A stretch of DNA of 64,000 bases from assembly GCA_964444795.1 (NCBI GenBank), contig CAYUIQ010000012.1, forward strand, positions 1-64,000, written 5' to 3'. The translations under genes and the position numbers were made by a program. Below the pieces are notes generated by a model. It was not told the DNA's origin, searched no databases, and was given only the letters and a program-made list of their open reading frames with translations. Below, in pieces: positions 34,737 through 43,200 of this stretch (the stretch's first letter is position 1; each line of letters begins with the position of its first letter). Source of the DNA: JABMRP01 sp964444795. GTDB lineage: Bacteria > Planctomycetota > Planctomycetia > Pirellulales > Thermoguttaceae.

Positions 34737-37577
34737 ATGAAAAGCCAGTGGTCTCTGCCATGGATGCGTTGCCGGTTGACGGCGGCCGTGCTCACCGTGG
34801 CTCTACTTCCCGTGGGCAGCCGTGTGCCTCAGGTACACGGTGCCGAGGCGAAACCGGCCGGATCGTTTGAGATTTCCGCTTGGACTTTCGACCGGGGCAA
34901 TGCCAAGGTGTTTGCCAACCCGGACATCTACGCCGACTATCGAGACAAGTTTCCCGATCTGGTGGCTGGCGATGGCGGTGAGTTGCCCTGGGTGATTGAG
35001 TACGACGTCGATTTTCCCGTTGACGCCGCCTACACGCTACACATCCGATACGGGTCGCCCGAGCCGCGGCCGATGGAAGTCTGGCTCGATGGCCGGCGCG
35101 TCGGCACTTGCGGCGGTCGCACGACGGGCAATGCGCCGCCCTATATGGATCGCCATCCCCAGCACGACCGGCCCCGATACACCGAGAACTTCCATGGCAT
35201 CGAGTGGGAAGAGGCCTGCAAACTGCCGGTCACCCAGGGAAAGCACACGCTGAAGTTTACCCGCAAGGGACCGCCTCCTCGCCTGAGCGCCTTGCGGCTG
35301 GAGTCGCCGGTGGCATTTCCCGAGGATTGGAAACAGCCCGAGCGGAAAGTACGCCTCGACCGGATGCCGCCGATCCTGCGTCGGATCTTCTTGCCGCCGG
35401 ACAGTGTGAATGTGGCCGCATTGCGGTTGGCCATCGAGGATATGATCGCGGCTTTCGGCCCGCGGTATCCCCAGGGACCGCGGTACTTGGCGCGACTGGC
35501 CGAGTTGGAGCGAAAGCAGCCGACCGAGGACGCGCTGAAGTCGCTCCAGCGCGAGGCCATGCTGGCCCATCCGGCGCTTGGGTTCGACAAGCTCTTGTTC
35601 CTCAAGCAGGTCTACCGCGGCCCGAGCATCTACACGGGGCACAACGCCGACGGCAGCCCGGGCGGGAATCTGTGCGTTCTTTCGCCGGTGTCGCCGAATG
35701 GAAAGGTGACCGAACTGGTGCCGGAACTCGACGGCGGCATTTTCGGCCGGTTCGACCTCTCGTTCGACGCCACCCGGATCGTCTTCTGTTACACCAAGGA
35801 GGGCGAGAACTACCGCATCTACGAAATCGACGTCGACCCCAAGACCGGCCTCAGGGTGCCCGGTGCGAGCTTGCGGCAGCTTACCTTCGAGGAACCGGAA
35901 GAGACCGAGACCATGGCGCGTTACGGCGGCTGCTTCAATGGGAGTACCGGGTACGACGACATGGACCCGTGTTATCTTCCCAATGGCCAGATCATGTTCT
36001 CCTCGACGCGAGCCCAACGGGCCGTCCTCTGTGCTCCGGTGACGGCAAGCACGCTGCACGTCATGGATGCCGATGGCAAACATATCCGCTGCATCTCCGC
36101 CGGTCAGGTCAACGAGCTGGCCCCTTGTCTGATGGACGACGGACGCGTGGCCTACACGCGGTGGGAATACGTCGACAAGGGTTTCGGCAACGCCCAGAGT
36201 CTTTGGGCCGTGCGTCCCGACGGCAGCGGCTCGGACCACGTATACAAGAACATGCTCGTGCGGCCCGGGGCCATGATCAACGTGCGCAGCGTGCCGGGCA
36301 GCCGGCAGTTTGTGACCATCGGCGTCGGGCATCACGGAGGGCACGCCGGTCCGGTGATCCTGGTGGATACTCGCCGCGATCGCCGCAACGCCTGGGGGAT
36401 GACGAACCTGACGCCCGAGATCTCCTACCCCGGCATGTACCCGATGAAGAGCAACGGCGGCTTCTTCCAGGAACCCCATCCGTTTTCGGAGAAGTTTTTC
36501 CTCGTTTCACACAACGCCGATCCGGCCGAGAAGGAGAAGCGGTTCGGCATCTACGTGCTCGACGCATGGGGTAACCGGGCCGAGCTTTATTCGGATGCGG
36601 AACTGTCCTGTCACCATCCCACGCCGTTTCGCCCCCGTCGCGTGCCCACGGAAATCCCGCCCGTCGCCGACCCGGCGGATGATACGCGAGAGAAGCATCA
36701 GGCCACGCTGTTCATGCAGGACGTGTACCAGGGCCTCACGGGCATCGAGCGAGGCAGGGTCAAGTATCTGCGCGTGATGGAAGCCAAGACGCTGTCCTGG
36801 CACGACAGTTGGCGGTCGGGCCAACAGGGCGACGGCGGCCCGGGTATGCAGGCGTCGGTGGTCAGTTTCGCCGCCGATCCGGCCATCAAGAAGATGCACG
36901 GCATCGTGCCGGTCCACCCCGACGGCTCGGCCCACTTCACCGTGCCGGCCGAGAAGAACCTCTTCTTCCAGGCCCTGGACGAAAACTACATGGAACTGCA
37001 GCGGATGCGAACGTTCATCAACCTCATGCCCGGCGAAAAACGGTCCTGCATCGGCTGCCACGAAGTCCGGCGCCAGGCACCGGGGCTCGCGACGGCCAAT
37101 CCGTTGGCCCTGGATCGTCCCATCCAGTCGCTTTCGCCACAGCCGGGCGACTCGGGCCCGCGTACGATCCATTTTGTCCGCGACATTCAACCGATCTTCG
37201 ACCGCCAGTGCGTCGGCTGTCACGGCGGCCCGCAGCCCAAGGGCGAGTTGGATCTGGCCGGCGATCTGACCGAGAAGTTCAGCCGATCCTACGAGAGTCT
37301 CTTCACCAACGAGTTGGTCAGCCATCTCCAAGGCGGCTTCGGCAGCGCCAACGTCCCGGTCGAGTTGCCACTCACTTTCGGTTCGCACCAGAGCCCGCTG
37401 GTCGACCGGATCCAAAAGGCCCCGTGCAAGGCGAATCTCTCGCGCGAGGAGTTCATCCGGATCGTAACATGGATCGACGCCAACGCCCCATACTACGGCA
37501 CCCACCAAGGCAAGAAAAACCTCCGCTGGAAAGACGACCCCAACTTCCGCCCGTTGCCACTGGTAAGAAGCGAGTGA
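34737..37577 (+). CDS. HzsA-related secreted haem protein (single N-terminal module)
   Basis: 946 residues. Signal peptide (RLTAAVLTVALLPVGS), then a carbohydrate-binding-like beta-sandwich (about 37-205; SAWTFDRGNAKVF, MEVWLDGRRVGT). A WD/TolB-like propeller typical of the middle domain of hydrazine synthase alpha follows (about 300-640; FDLSFDATRIVF, DMDPCYLPNGQIMFSSTRA, YTRWEYVDKG). The C-terminal part has two CxxCH haem motifs, CIGCH at 771 and CVGCH at 825. It has the HzsA architecture, but no HzsB/C genes are near, so hydrazine synthesis is not implied. AGGAGG lies 8 bases before the ATG. The stop codon is inside the left arm of the palindromic element at 37574. Confidence 0.85.
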   Translation: MKSQWSLPWMRCRLTAAVLTVALLPVGSRVPQVHGAEAKPAGSFEISAWTFDRGNAKVFANPDIYADYRDKFPDLVAGDGGELPWVIEYDVDFPVDAAYTLHIRYGSPEPRPMEVWLDGRRVGTCGGRTTGNAPPYMDRHPQHDRPRYTENFHGIEWEEACKLPVTQGKHTLKFTRKGPPPRLSALRLESPVAFPEDWKQPERKVRLDRMPPILRRIFLPPDSVNVAALRLAIEDMIAAFGPRYPQGPRYLARLAELERKQPTEDALKSLQREAMLAHPALGFDKLLFLKQVYRGPSIYTGHNADGSPGGNLCVLSPVSPNGKVTELVPELDGGIFGRFDLSFDATRIVFCYTKEGENYRIYEIDVDPKTGLRVPGASLRQLTFEEPEETETMARYGGCFNGSTGYDDMDPCYLPNGQIMFSSTRAQRAVLCAPVTASTLHVMDADGKHIRCISAGQVNELAPCLMDDGRVAYTRWEYVDKGFGNAQSLWAVRPDGSGSDHVYKNMLVRPGAMINVRSVPGSRQFVTIGVGHHGGHAGPVILVDTRRDRRNAWGMTNLTPEISYPGMYPMKSNGGFFQEPHPFSEKFFLVSHNADPAEKEKRFGIYVLDAWGNRAELYSDAELSCHHPTPFRPRRVPTEIPPVADPADDTREKHQATLFMQDVYQGLTGIERGRVKYLRVMEAKTLSWHDSWRSGQQGDGGPGMQASVVSFAADPAIKKMHGIVPVHPDGSAHFTVPAEKNLFFQALDENYMELQRMRTFINLMPGEKRSCIGCHEVRRQAPGLATANPLALDRPIQSLSPQPGDSGPRTIHFVRDIQPIFDRQCVGCHGGPQPKGELDLAGDLTEKFSRSYESLFTNELVSHLQGGFGSANVPVELPLTFGSHQSPLVDRIQKAPCKANLSREEFIRIVTWIDANAPYYGTHQGKKNLRWKDDPNFRPLPLVRSE

Positions 37578-37659
37578 AAAAGGNNNNNNNNNNCCGACCC
37601 CAAAACGTTTTAGATCCTCGGGAAATGATAGTCGGGAGGTGCCTGTCCCCCTTTTTCAC
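37574..37659. repeat. 86-bp palindromic element, copy A (contains the N run)
   Basis: It starts GTGAAAAAGG and ends GTCCCCCTTTTTCAC. Ten Ns (37584-37593) replace the end of the left arm. Aligned with copy C (38628-38713), the missing bases fit exactly as GGGACTGACT, so the element is 86 bp in both. It supplies the stop codon of the preceding gene. Confidence 0.8.
37584..37593. other. Assembly gap of 10 N
   Basis: The only undetermined bases in the window. They fall inside a perfect inverted repeat arm, the kind of place where reads fail or collapse. The length agrees with the homologous copy, so little or nothing is missing. Confidence 0.9.
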
Positions 37660-37677
37660 GGCCCATCCCAATGATCC

Positions 37678-37765
37678 GTCCGAAAAAGGGAACAGGCACC
37701 GTCGGCAAACGCCCCCGAGCACTTCAAGACCGGGCTCTCGACGGAGCCAGTCCCCATTTTCGGAC
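37678..37765. repeat. Palindromic element, divergent copy B in opposite orientation
   Basis: GTCCGAAAA (37678-37686) pairs with TTTTCGGAC (37757-37765). Inside, AAAAAGGGAACAGGCACC is the reverse complement of the right end of copy A, and GGAGCCAGTCCCC that of its left end, so this is the same family inverted. It lies 18 bases from copy A. Confidence 0.65.
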
Positions 37766-37792
37766 TCCCGTATTGCCAGTTTAAGTTATCAG

Positions 37793-37821
37793 TTCTCAGT
37801 GGGTCGTGAATGGAGTAGAAT
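37793..37821 (+). promoter_or_regulatory. Possible promoter of the PIN toxin-antitoxin pair
   Basis: TTCTCA (37793-37798), 17 bases and TAGAAT (37816-37821), about 50 bases before the PIN gene. Confidence 0.35.
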
Positions 37822-37868
37822 ATAGAGGCAGGCGGCAGGAAGTGGCCCACGGAGGAGTATCCACGACG

Positions 37869-38345
37869 ATGAAGCCAAGCATCTACATCGAGACATCGAT
37901 ACCGAACTTCTACCATGAGGCCCGGCCGGAGCCGGACAGGGTCGCTCGCCGCCAGTGGACGCGCGAATGGTGGGATAATCACCTTCCGAACTACGACGCG
38001 TACACCAGCGAAGCCGTGATAGAAGAGCTTGAGCGCGGCGAGTTCGTCGGAAAAGAGGGTGCCCTCAAACTGCTGGACGGTCTTCCGCTACTTGACATCA
38101 ACGAACCCGTCGCCGATGCCGTGGCGACGTACATCGCGCATCGCGTCATGCCAAACGATCCCGTGGGCGATGCGCTTCATCTTGCGATTGCATCGTTTCA
38201 CAAATGCGATTTTCTCGTAACGTGGAATTGTCGGCACTTGGCAAACGCCAACAAGTTTGGCCATATCCGTCGAGTCAACACTCTCCTTGGTCTATATGTC
38301 CCGTCCCTCGTGACGCCGCTCGAACTTCTTGGGGAAACGCCATGA
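37869..38345 (+). CDS. PIN-domain protein, VapC-type toxin
   Basis: 158 residues, the full PIN size. These are metal-dependent RNases that cut tRNA, rRNA or mRNA. Acidic site residues are Glu8 in IYIETSIPNFY (an aspartate in most PIN domains), the glutamates of AVIEELE, Asp101 in GDALHLAIAS and Asp114 in KCDFLVTWN. A GGAGGAG ribosome site lies about 11 bases before the ATG at 37869. The stop overlaps the start of a small downstream gene in ATGA, so toxin comes before antitoxin, the reverse of the usual vapBC order. It lies between palindromic elements. Confidence 0.82.
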   Translation: MKPSIYIETSIPNFYHEARPEPDRVARRQWTREWWDNHLPNYDAYTSEAVIEELERGEFVGKEGALKLLDGLPLLDINEPVADAVATYIAHRVMPNDPVGDALHLAIASFHKCDFLVTWNCRHLANANKFGHIRRVNTLLGLYVPSLVTPLELLGETP

Positions 38346-38521
38346 AACCCGATCCTCCCATTGACGAAATTCGCGAAATCCGACATCAGATATCCGCTTC
38401 CGTCGATCACGATCCGCGAAGGCTGGTGGAACACTATCGGCAGCTCCAACAAAGGCATGGAGATCGCATCGTGTCTCGGGGCGTCGAGGACCCGACCCCG
38501 AAAGACGAAAGTATTGCCTGA
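38342..38521 (+). CDS. Small protein, probable antitoxin of the PIN toxin
   Basis: 59 residues. The sequence has IDEIREIRHQISASVDHDP and LVEHYRQLQQRHGD, a helical protein like those repeatedly found directly after PIN genes of this type. It overlaps the toxin by four bases (ATGA) and so is translationally coupled. No DNA-binding motif is obvious, so autoregulation is not shown. The role is inferred from position and family resemblance. Confidence 0.68.
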   Translation: MKPDPPIDEIREIRHQISASVDHDPRRLVEHYRQLQQRHGDRIVSRGVEDPTPKDESIA

Positions 38522-38627
38522 CATATCATTGCAGCCTGCGTGTTGTCCGCATGATGGTTCGACCGCTAGAGAAGAGGGGGAGTTGTTCGAGTTGTTAATC
38601 GCCGCCGCTGCCATTGGCCAGAAGCGA

Positions 38628-38713
38628 GTGAAAAAGGGGGACTGACTCCGACCCCAAAACATCCTAGATCCTCGGGAAATGACTACCGGGAGGTGCCTGT
38701 CCCCCTTTTTCAC
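38628..38713. repeat. 86-bp palindromic element, copy C (complete)
   Basis: Perfect 15-bp terminal inverted repeats: GTGAAAAAGGGGGAC (38628-38642) and GTCCCCCTTTTTCAC (38699-38713). The interior matches copy A. The 23 bases before it also match those before copy A at 19 positions, including the AGAAGCGAG next to the arm, so the mobile or duplicated unit may be larger than the palindrome. Confidence 0.82.
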
Positions 38714-38746
38714 GGTGCCGAGAGACAGGCCATGAACCAATCATCC

Positions 38747-38852
38747 GACCCCAACGGGGTCCGAACAACAAAGCCCAGGGTAAGCGACGGGGCGCAGCCA
38801 CGGAGCGCCACCCTGGGTTCGGGAGACAAACGAACTCAACCCTGAAAGGGTT
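38747..38852. repeat. Three-hairpin intergenic module
   Basis: Three short inverted repeats in a row: GACCCC-AAC-GGGGTC (38747-38761), CCCAGGGT ... ACCCTGGG (38774-38817) and AACCC-TGAAA-GGGTT (38838-38852). The trio occurs as a unit in many planctomycete genomes, from general knowledge. It sits between the toxin-antitoxin pair and the TPR gene. Confidence 0.65.
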
Positions 38853-38897
38853 ACACAAAGCCGTGGCCATTGTAGAACGCATTCAGCAAGTCATCGT

Positions 38898-40094
38898 ATG
38901 GACATAACCCGCGAAGCCATTGAGTCCGCGCATGAAGACGATCATGCCGCAACGACCGTGCATTTAGGTGCGGTGTACCTCTCGGACCATCCCAACGACC
39001 TCGCCGTCATTGGTTGGTGCGCCGATATGCTGTGCCAAATGGCCCGATATGACGAGGCGATCGAGTCACTCGCAAATGCGATCGATAGACAAGACGCTGA
39101 CTTTCCACGGCACCTGTTACTTCTGGAAATGGGAGGGGTTGAACGACATCGCGGAAATTTTGCCGAATCGGAGAACTGGTACCGCAAAGCAATTGAATTA
39201 CGTCCTGATGATGCAAGCGGCTACGTGTTTCTCGGCGGTGCTCAGGCCAGACAAGGAAGGCTGAGACAGGCCGAAGCAACGCACCGAGATGGGACACAAT
39301 GTGTCAAAGGCGCTATTGATGAGTCCTTCCACAACCTCGGACTCGTTCTGCGTGGGCAAGGACGCCTTGAAGAAGCAGCGGATTGTTTTCGCGCAGCCAT
39401 CGAGATTGAGCCGGAATATGACGCCGCGATTAAGGCGTTGGAAGACGTAGAAATGGCACTACAATTGCTTGCACGCAAGGATGCATTAACGCTGTCGCCA
39501 TGCCGCGGGAACCGACCTCCGCTTCCCCCCAAAGAAATCCGCGATGCATACCGAGACGATCACGCGGCGAGTTGTGTCCTTCTCGCCGAGCAATGGCTGC
39601 GCGACCACCCAGATGATCTTGTCGTTACACATTATTACGCCACAATGCTCTACGAGATGACCCACTACGAGGAAGCAATGAGCGTTTACGACGATGCGAT
39701 CGAGCGCTTCCTGGATCACCGATGGGGAATATTCAATCAACTCGGCCACCTCCATGATTACCGTGGCGCGTTAGCCGAAGCTGAGACATCATACAAGCAA
39801 GCGATTGAGGAAGACCCGGAAGAAGCAGCCAGTTACATTTTCCTCGGTGCCGTGCAAGCCAGACAAGGCAAGCTAAAGGAAGCCGAAGATTCTCACAGGC
39901 TTGCCACCCAGTGCCCCGAAGGATTCATTCATGAGGCGTATTACAATCTCGGCTTTGTCCTTCGCGGGCAGGGCCGTCTCGCGGACGCCCAAGCCTGCTT
40001 TGAGAAAGCGATCGAAATATCTGACGAGTACAACGATGCCATCGAGGCATTAAATGATGTGATGGCCGCAATTGAGATGGAGGGTGCGGTATGA
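38898..40094 (+). CDS. TPR-repeat protein with internal duplication
   Basis: 398 residues, cytoplasmic, entirely helical tetratricopeptide repeats. Residues about 10-185 and 212-395 are two copies of the same block: HEDDHAATTVHLGAVYLSDH against YRDDHAASCVLLAEQWLRDH, FLGGAQARQGRLRQAEATHR against FLGAVQARQGKLKEAEDSHR, and NLGLVLRGQGRLEEAADCF against NLGFVLRGQGRLADAQACF. TPR proteins are protein-binding scaffolds; the partner is unknown. Base composition is lower in G+C than the flanking genes. No clear ribosome site precedes the ATG. Confidence 0.8.
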   Translation: MDITREAIESAHEDDHAATTVHLGAVYLSDHPNDLAVIGWCADMLCQMARYDEAIESLANAIDRQDADFPRHLLLLEMGGVERHRGNFAESENWYRKAIELRPDDASGYVFLGGAQARQGRLRQAEATHRDGTQCVKGAIDESFHNLGLVLRGQGRLEEAADCFRAAIEIEPEYDAAIKALEDVEMALQLLARKDALTLSPCRGNRPPLPPKEIRDAYRDDHAASCVLLAEQWLRDHPDDLVVTHYYATMLYEMTHYEEAMSVYDDAIERFLDHRWGIFNQLGHLHDYRGALAEAETSYKQAIEEDPEEAASYIFLGAVQARQGKLKEAEDSHRLATQCPEGFIHEAYYNLGFVLRGQGRLADAQACFEKAIEISDEYNDAIEALNDVMAAIEMEGAV

Positions 40095-40262
40095 CAGTGG
40101 TATGTAGCGGAGCACACGAATCCGACGGAATCGAATAGAACGTCACCGGCGCATGCTCGGTAATCCCTAACGTTTGCGGCACAGATGAAATAGTTGCGGG
40201 TACTGCACAATTGACGTACAAGTTAATCGTAATACTTACCACCCTATTATAAGGTCCCCAAT

Positions 40263-43200
40263 ATGCAATGCGTTCGCTTCCTTTCGTTGCCGACGATCTT
40301 CGTGTTCACGATACTTGCATCGCTTTCCACCGCCCACGCCGAGCCGGGCTCCCTGGTAATACCCGCCTGGGCGTTCGAGCGCGGCAATGTCCTGATCCGT
40401 GCCAACCCGGCCCAATACGCCGATGCCGGACCGGTGGTCGTTAGCGGGCCCGAGGAACCTTGGGGATGGACGGTCGAGTACGAGATCGACGTTCCCGTTA
40501 CTGCCACGTACACGCTTCAAGTGTGTTACGCGGCGGGCGAGGGGCGGCCGGTGGACGTTTTTTTCGACGGGCAGGAGATGGGCAAGAGTTGCATGGGCGT
40601 GACGCTCGACTGGCCGAAGTGGGAAGGACTGAATCGGAACGATGCGTGGCGAAAACTTCAGCCGATCGCCGCGGGGAAGCACATAGTAAAGATCGCCCGG
40701 GGCGGGCCGCTGCCGAATCTGGTGGCCGTGCGGCTGGATACGCCGACGGATTTTCCGGAAGGTTGGAAGCCGCCCGTGTTCAAAGTGCGGGACATGGCCG
40801 CCATCCCGGTCGCCGATCGCAAGGCCTTTTCCGAAGTTGCCGTGCTGCCGACGCCGTTGGATATTACGCCCCTACCCAAGCCGGCCGGATCGCTGGAGAT
40901 TCCCGCATGCACGTTCGAGCGGGGTAACGCCCGGGTCTTTGCAAGCCCCGACGAACATGCCGACGCCGGACCGGTCATCGGCGGCGGACCTGAGGGCTCC
41001 GGGGAAGTGTCGGCCGAGTATGACATCGACTTTCCCGTCGACGGTGAGTACACGCTTCAGATGCGTTACGCGGCCGCCGAAGCGCGGCCGGTGGACATTT
41101 GGCTCGACGGCCGGCGCGTGGGCACCGGTTGCACGGGCGTAACCATCGGCACGCGGCCCACCGAATATCCGGTCCGCCTCTCATGGAGCAGCCGAAGCGC
41201 GACCTGGGAAGGACTCGCCGATCATCGCAAGGGAACCCTCGTCAAGCTGTCGGTCACGAAGGGAAAGCACATATTGAAGCTCACGCGGCGCGGACCACTG
41301 CCTCATCTGACGGCCTTACGCTTCGATACGCAGACGGCCTTTCCGAAAGACTGGACGCCGACGGAGCGCAAGGTCGACCTCAGCCGAGTGCCGCCCCGGT
41401 TCCACAGCGTCTTTCTACCGCCCGATGCCGTGAACACCGCGGCCCTGCGGCTGGCCATCGAGGATACAACGTCGAACTTCGGCCCCGAATATCCCGGTGG
41501 GAGGCAATACCTCGAACAATTGTCCCAACTGGGGGCCAAACCGAGTGCGACCGAGGACGACTTGAAGGCACTGCGCGTCCGCGCCATGATGGCCCATCCG
41601 GCGCTTGCGTTCGACAAACTTCTATTCGTCAAGCGACCCGATAAGGGTTACGGTCACACGTACTCCGATCAGCACGGCAAGGACCTCGGCGGCAGTCTCT
41701 GCGTCCTTTCGCCCGTATCGCCCGAGGGAAAGGTCACGCCGCTGGTGCCCCAACTCGAAGGCGGGCTGTTCGACCGGTTCGACCTATCGTTTGACGCGAA
41801 GAAAGTGGTCTTCACTTACCGCACCGAAGACACGCCCTTCCGCATCTACGAGATCGACATCGACCCGGCGGCCGGCAAGATGGTCCCGGGCAGTCTGCGG
41901 CAACTCACCTTCGGCGGCGACGAGGAGGACGAGGCGATGCGCTGCCAAGTGGCCGGGCAGCCCTCGGGCTTCAACGACATGGACCCCGTGTATTTGCCCA
42001 ACGGCAAGATCATGTTCGCCTCGACACGCGCCGAGCGGATCGTCTTCTGTGCGCCCGGCGCGACGGTCACGACGCTCTATCTCATGGACGCCGACGGCGG
42101 GAACCTGCATCGCATTTCGGAAAGCCCGGTCAACGAGACGGCCCCGTCCGTGCTGGACGACGGTCGGGTGATCTACACGCGATGGGAGTACGTCGACAAG
42201 GGCCTGGGCAACGGGCAGAGTCTTTGGGCCGTGCGACCCGACGGCAGCGGCTCGGACCACGTGTACAAGAACAACACGGTCTACCCGGCCGGGATGAGCA
42301 GTGCTCGAAGTATCCCCGGTAGCCGCCAGATCGTCACCGTCGCGGGCAACCACCATTTCACGGCCATCGGCCCGGTGGTGCTGGTCGACGCGCGTCGCAG
42401 CCGGAACAGCACCGACGCGATGACTTGCCTCACGCCCGAAATCGGCTACCCGCCGTCGATGGGCTACCCCGAGACCGGGTTCGGCACGTTCATGGACCCG
42501 TTCCCTTTTTCCGAAACGTTCTTCCTGGTCTCTCATCGGCCCAAAGCCCTGCAAAAGGAGCCGGGCGGTTACGGGCTCTACGCGTTGGACGCTTGGGGTA
42601 ATCGCGCGTTGCTGTATCGGGACCCGGAGTTTGGCTGTTTCGAGCCGATCCCGCTTCGGCCGCGACGCAGGCCCGCCGATGTCGCCTCGGTTGCCGCCAT
42701 GAATAGGACTGCTTCCAGCGGCGACGGAGTACGATGGACTTCCAAGCCCGTCGGAAATGCGGGAGCGACGGGCTTGGAAGCCCATCGTACAAAGACGGCC
42801 TCGCTGTACATCCAGGATATCTATCAGGGGATGACGGGCATCGAGCGGGGAAGGGTCAAGTACGTTCGGGTGATGGGCGCCCTGCAATGGCCCTGGGACC
42901 AGCACGGCATCTCGTGGAGCCTCGGCACGGATCCCCATCGCAAGAAGATCCACGGCCTGGCGACGGTCCACGAAGACGGATCGGCCCATTTCACCGTGCC
43001 GGCCGAAGAGAACCTCCTCTTCCAGGCACTGGACGAGAATTTCATGGCGCTTCAGCAGATGCCGACGTTCATCAACCTCATGCCCGGCGAAAAGCGGGGC
43101 TGTATCGGCTGCCACGAGTTGCGCCGCAACGCACCGGCAGCGAACGCCACCCCGCCGCTGGCCATGACCATGGCCGCCCAGACGCTCGTACCGCAACCCG

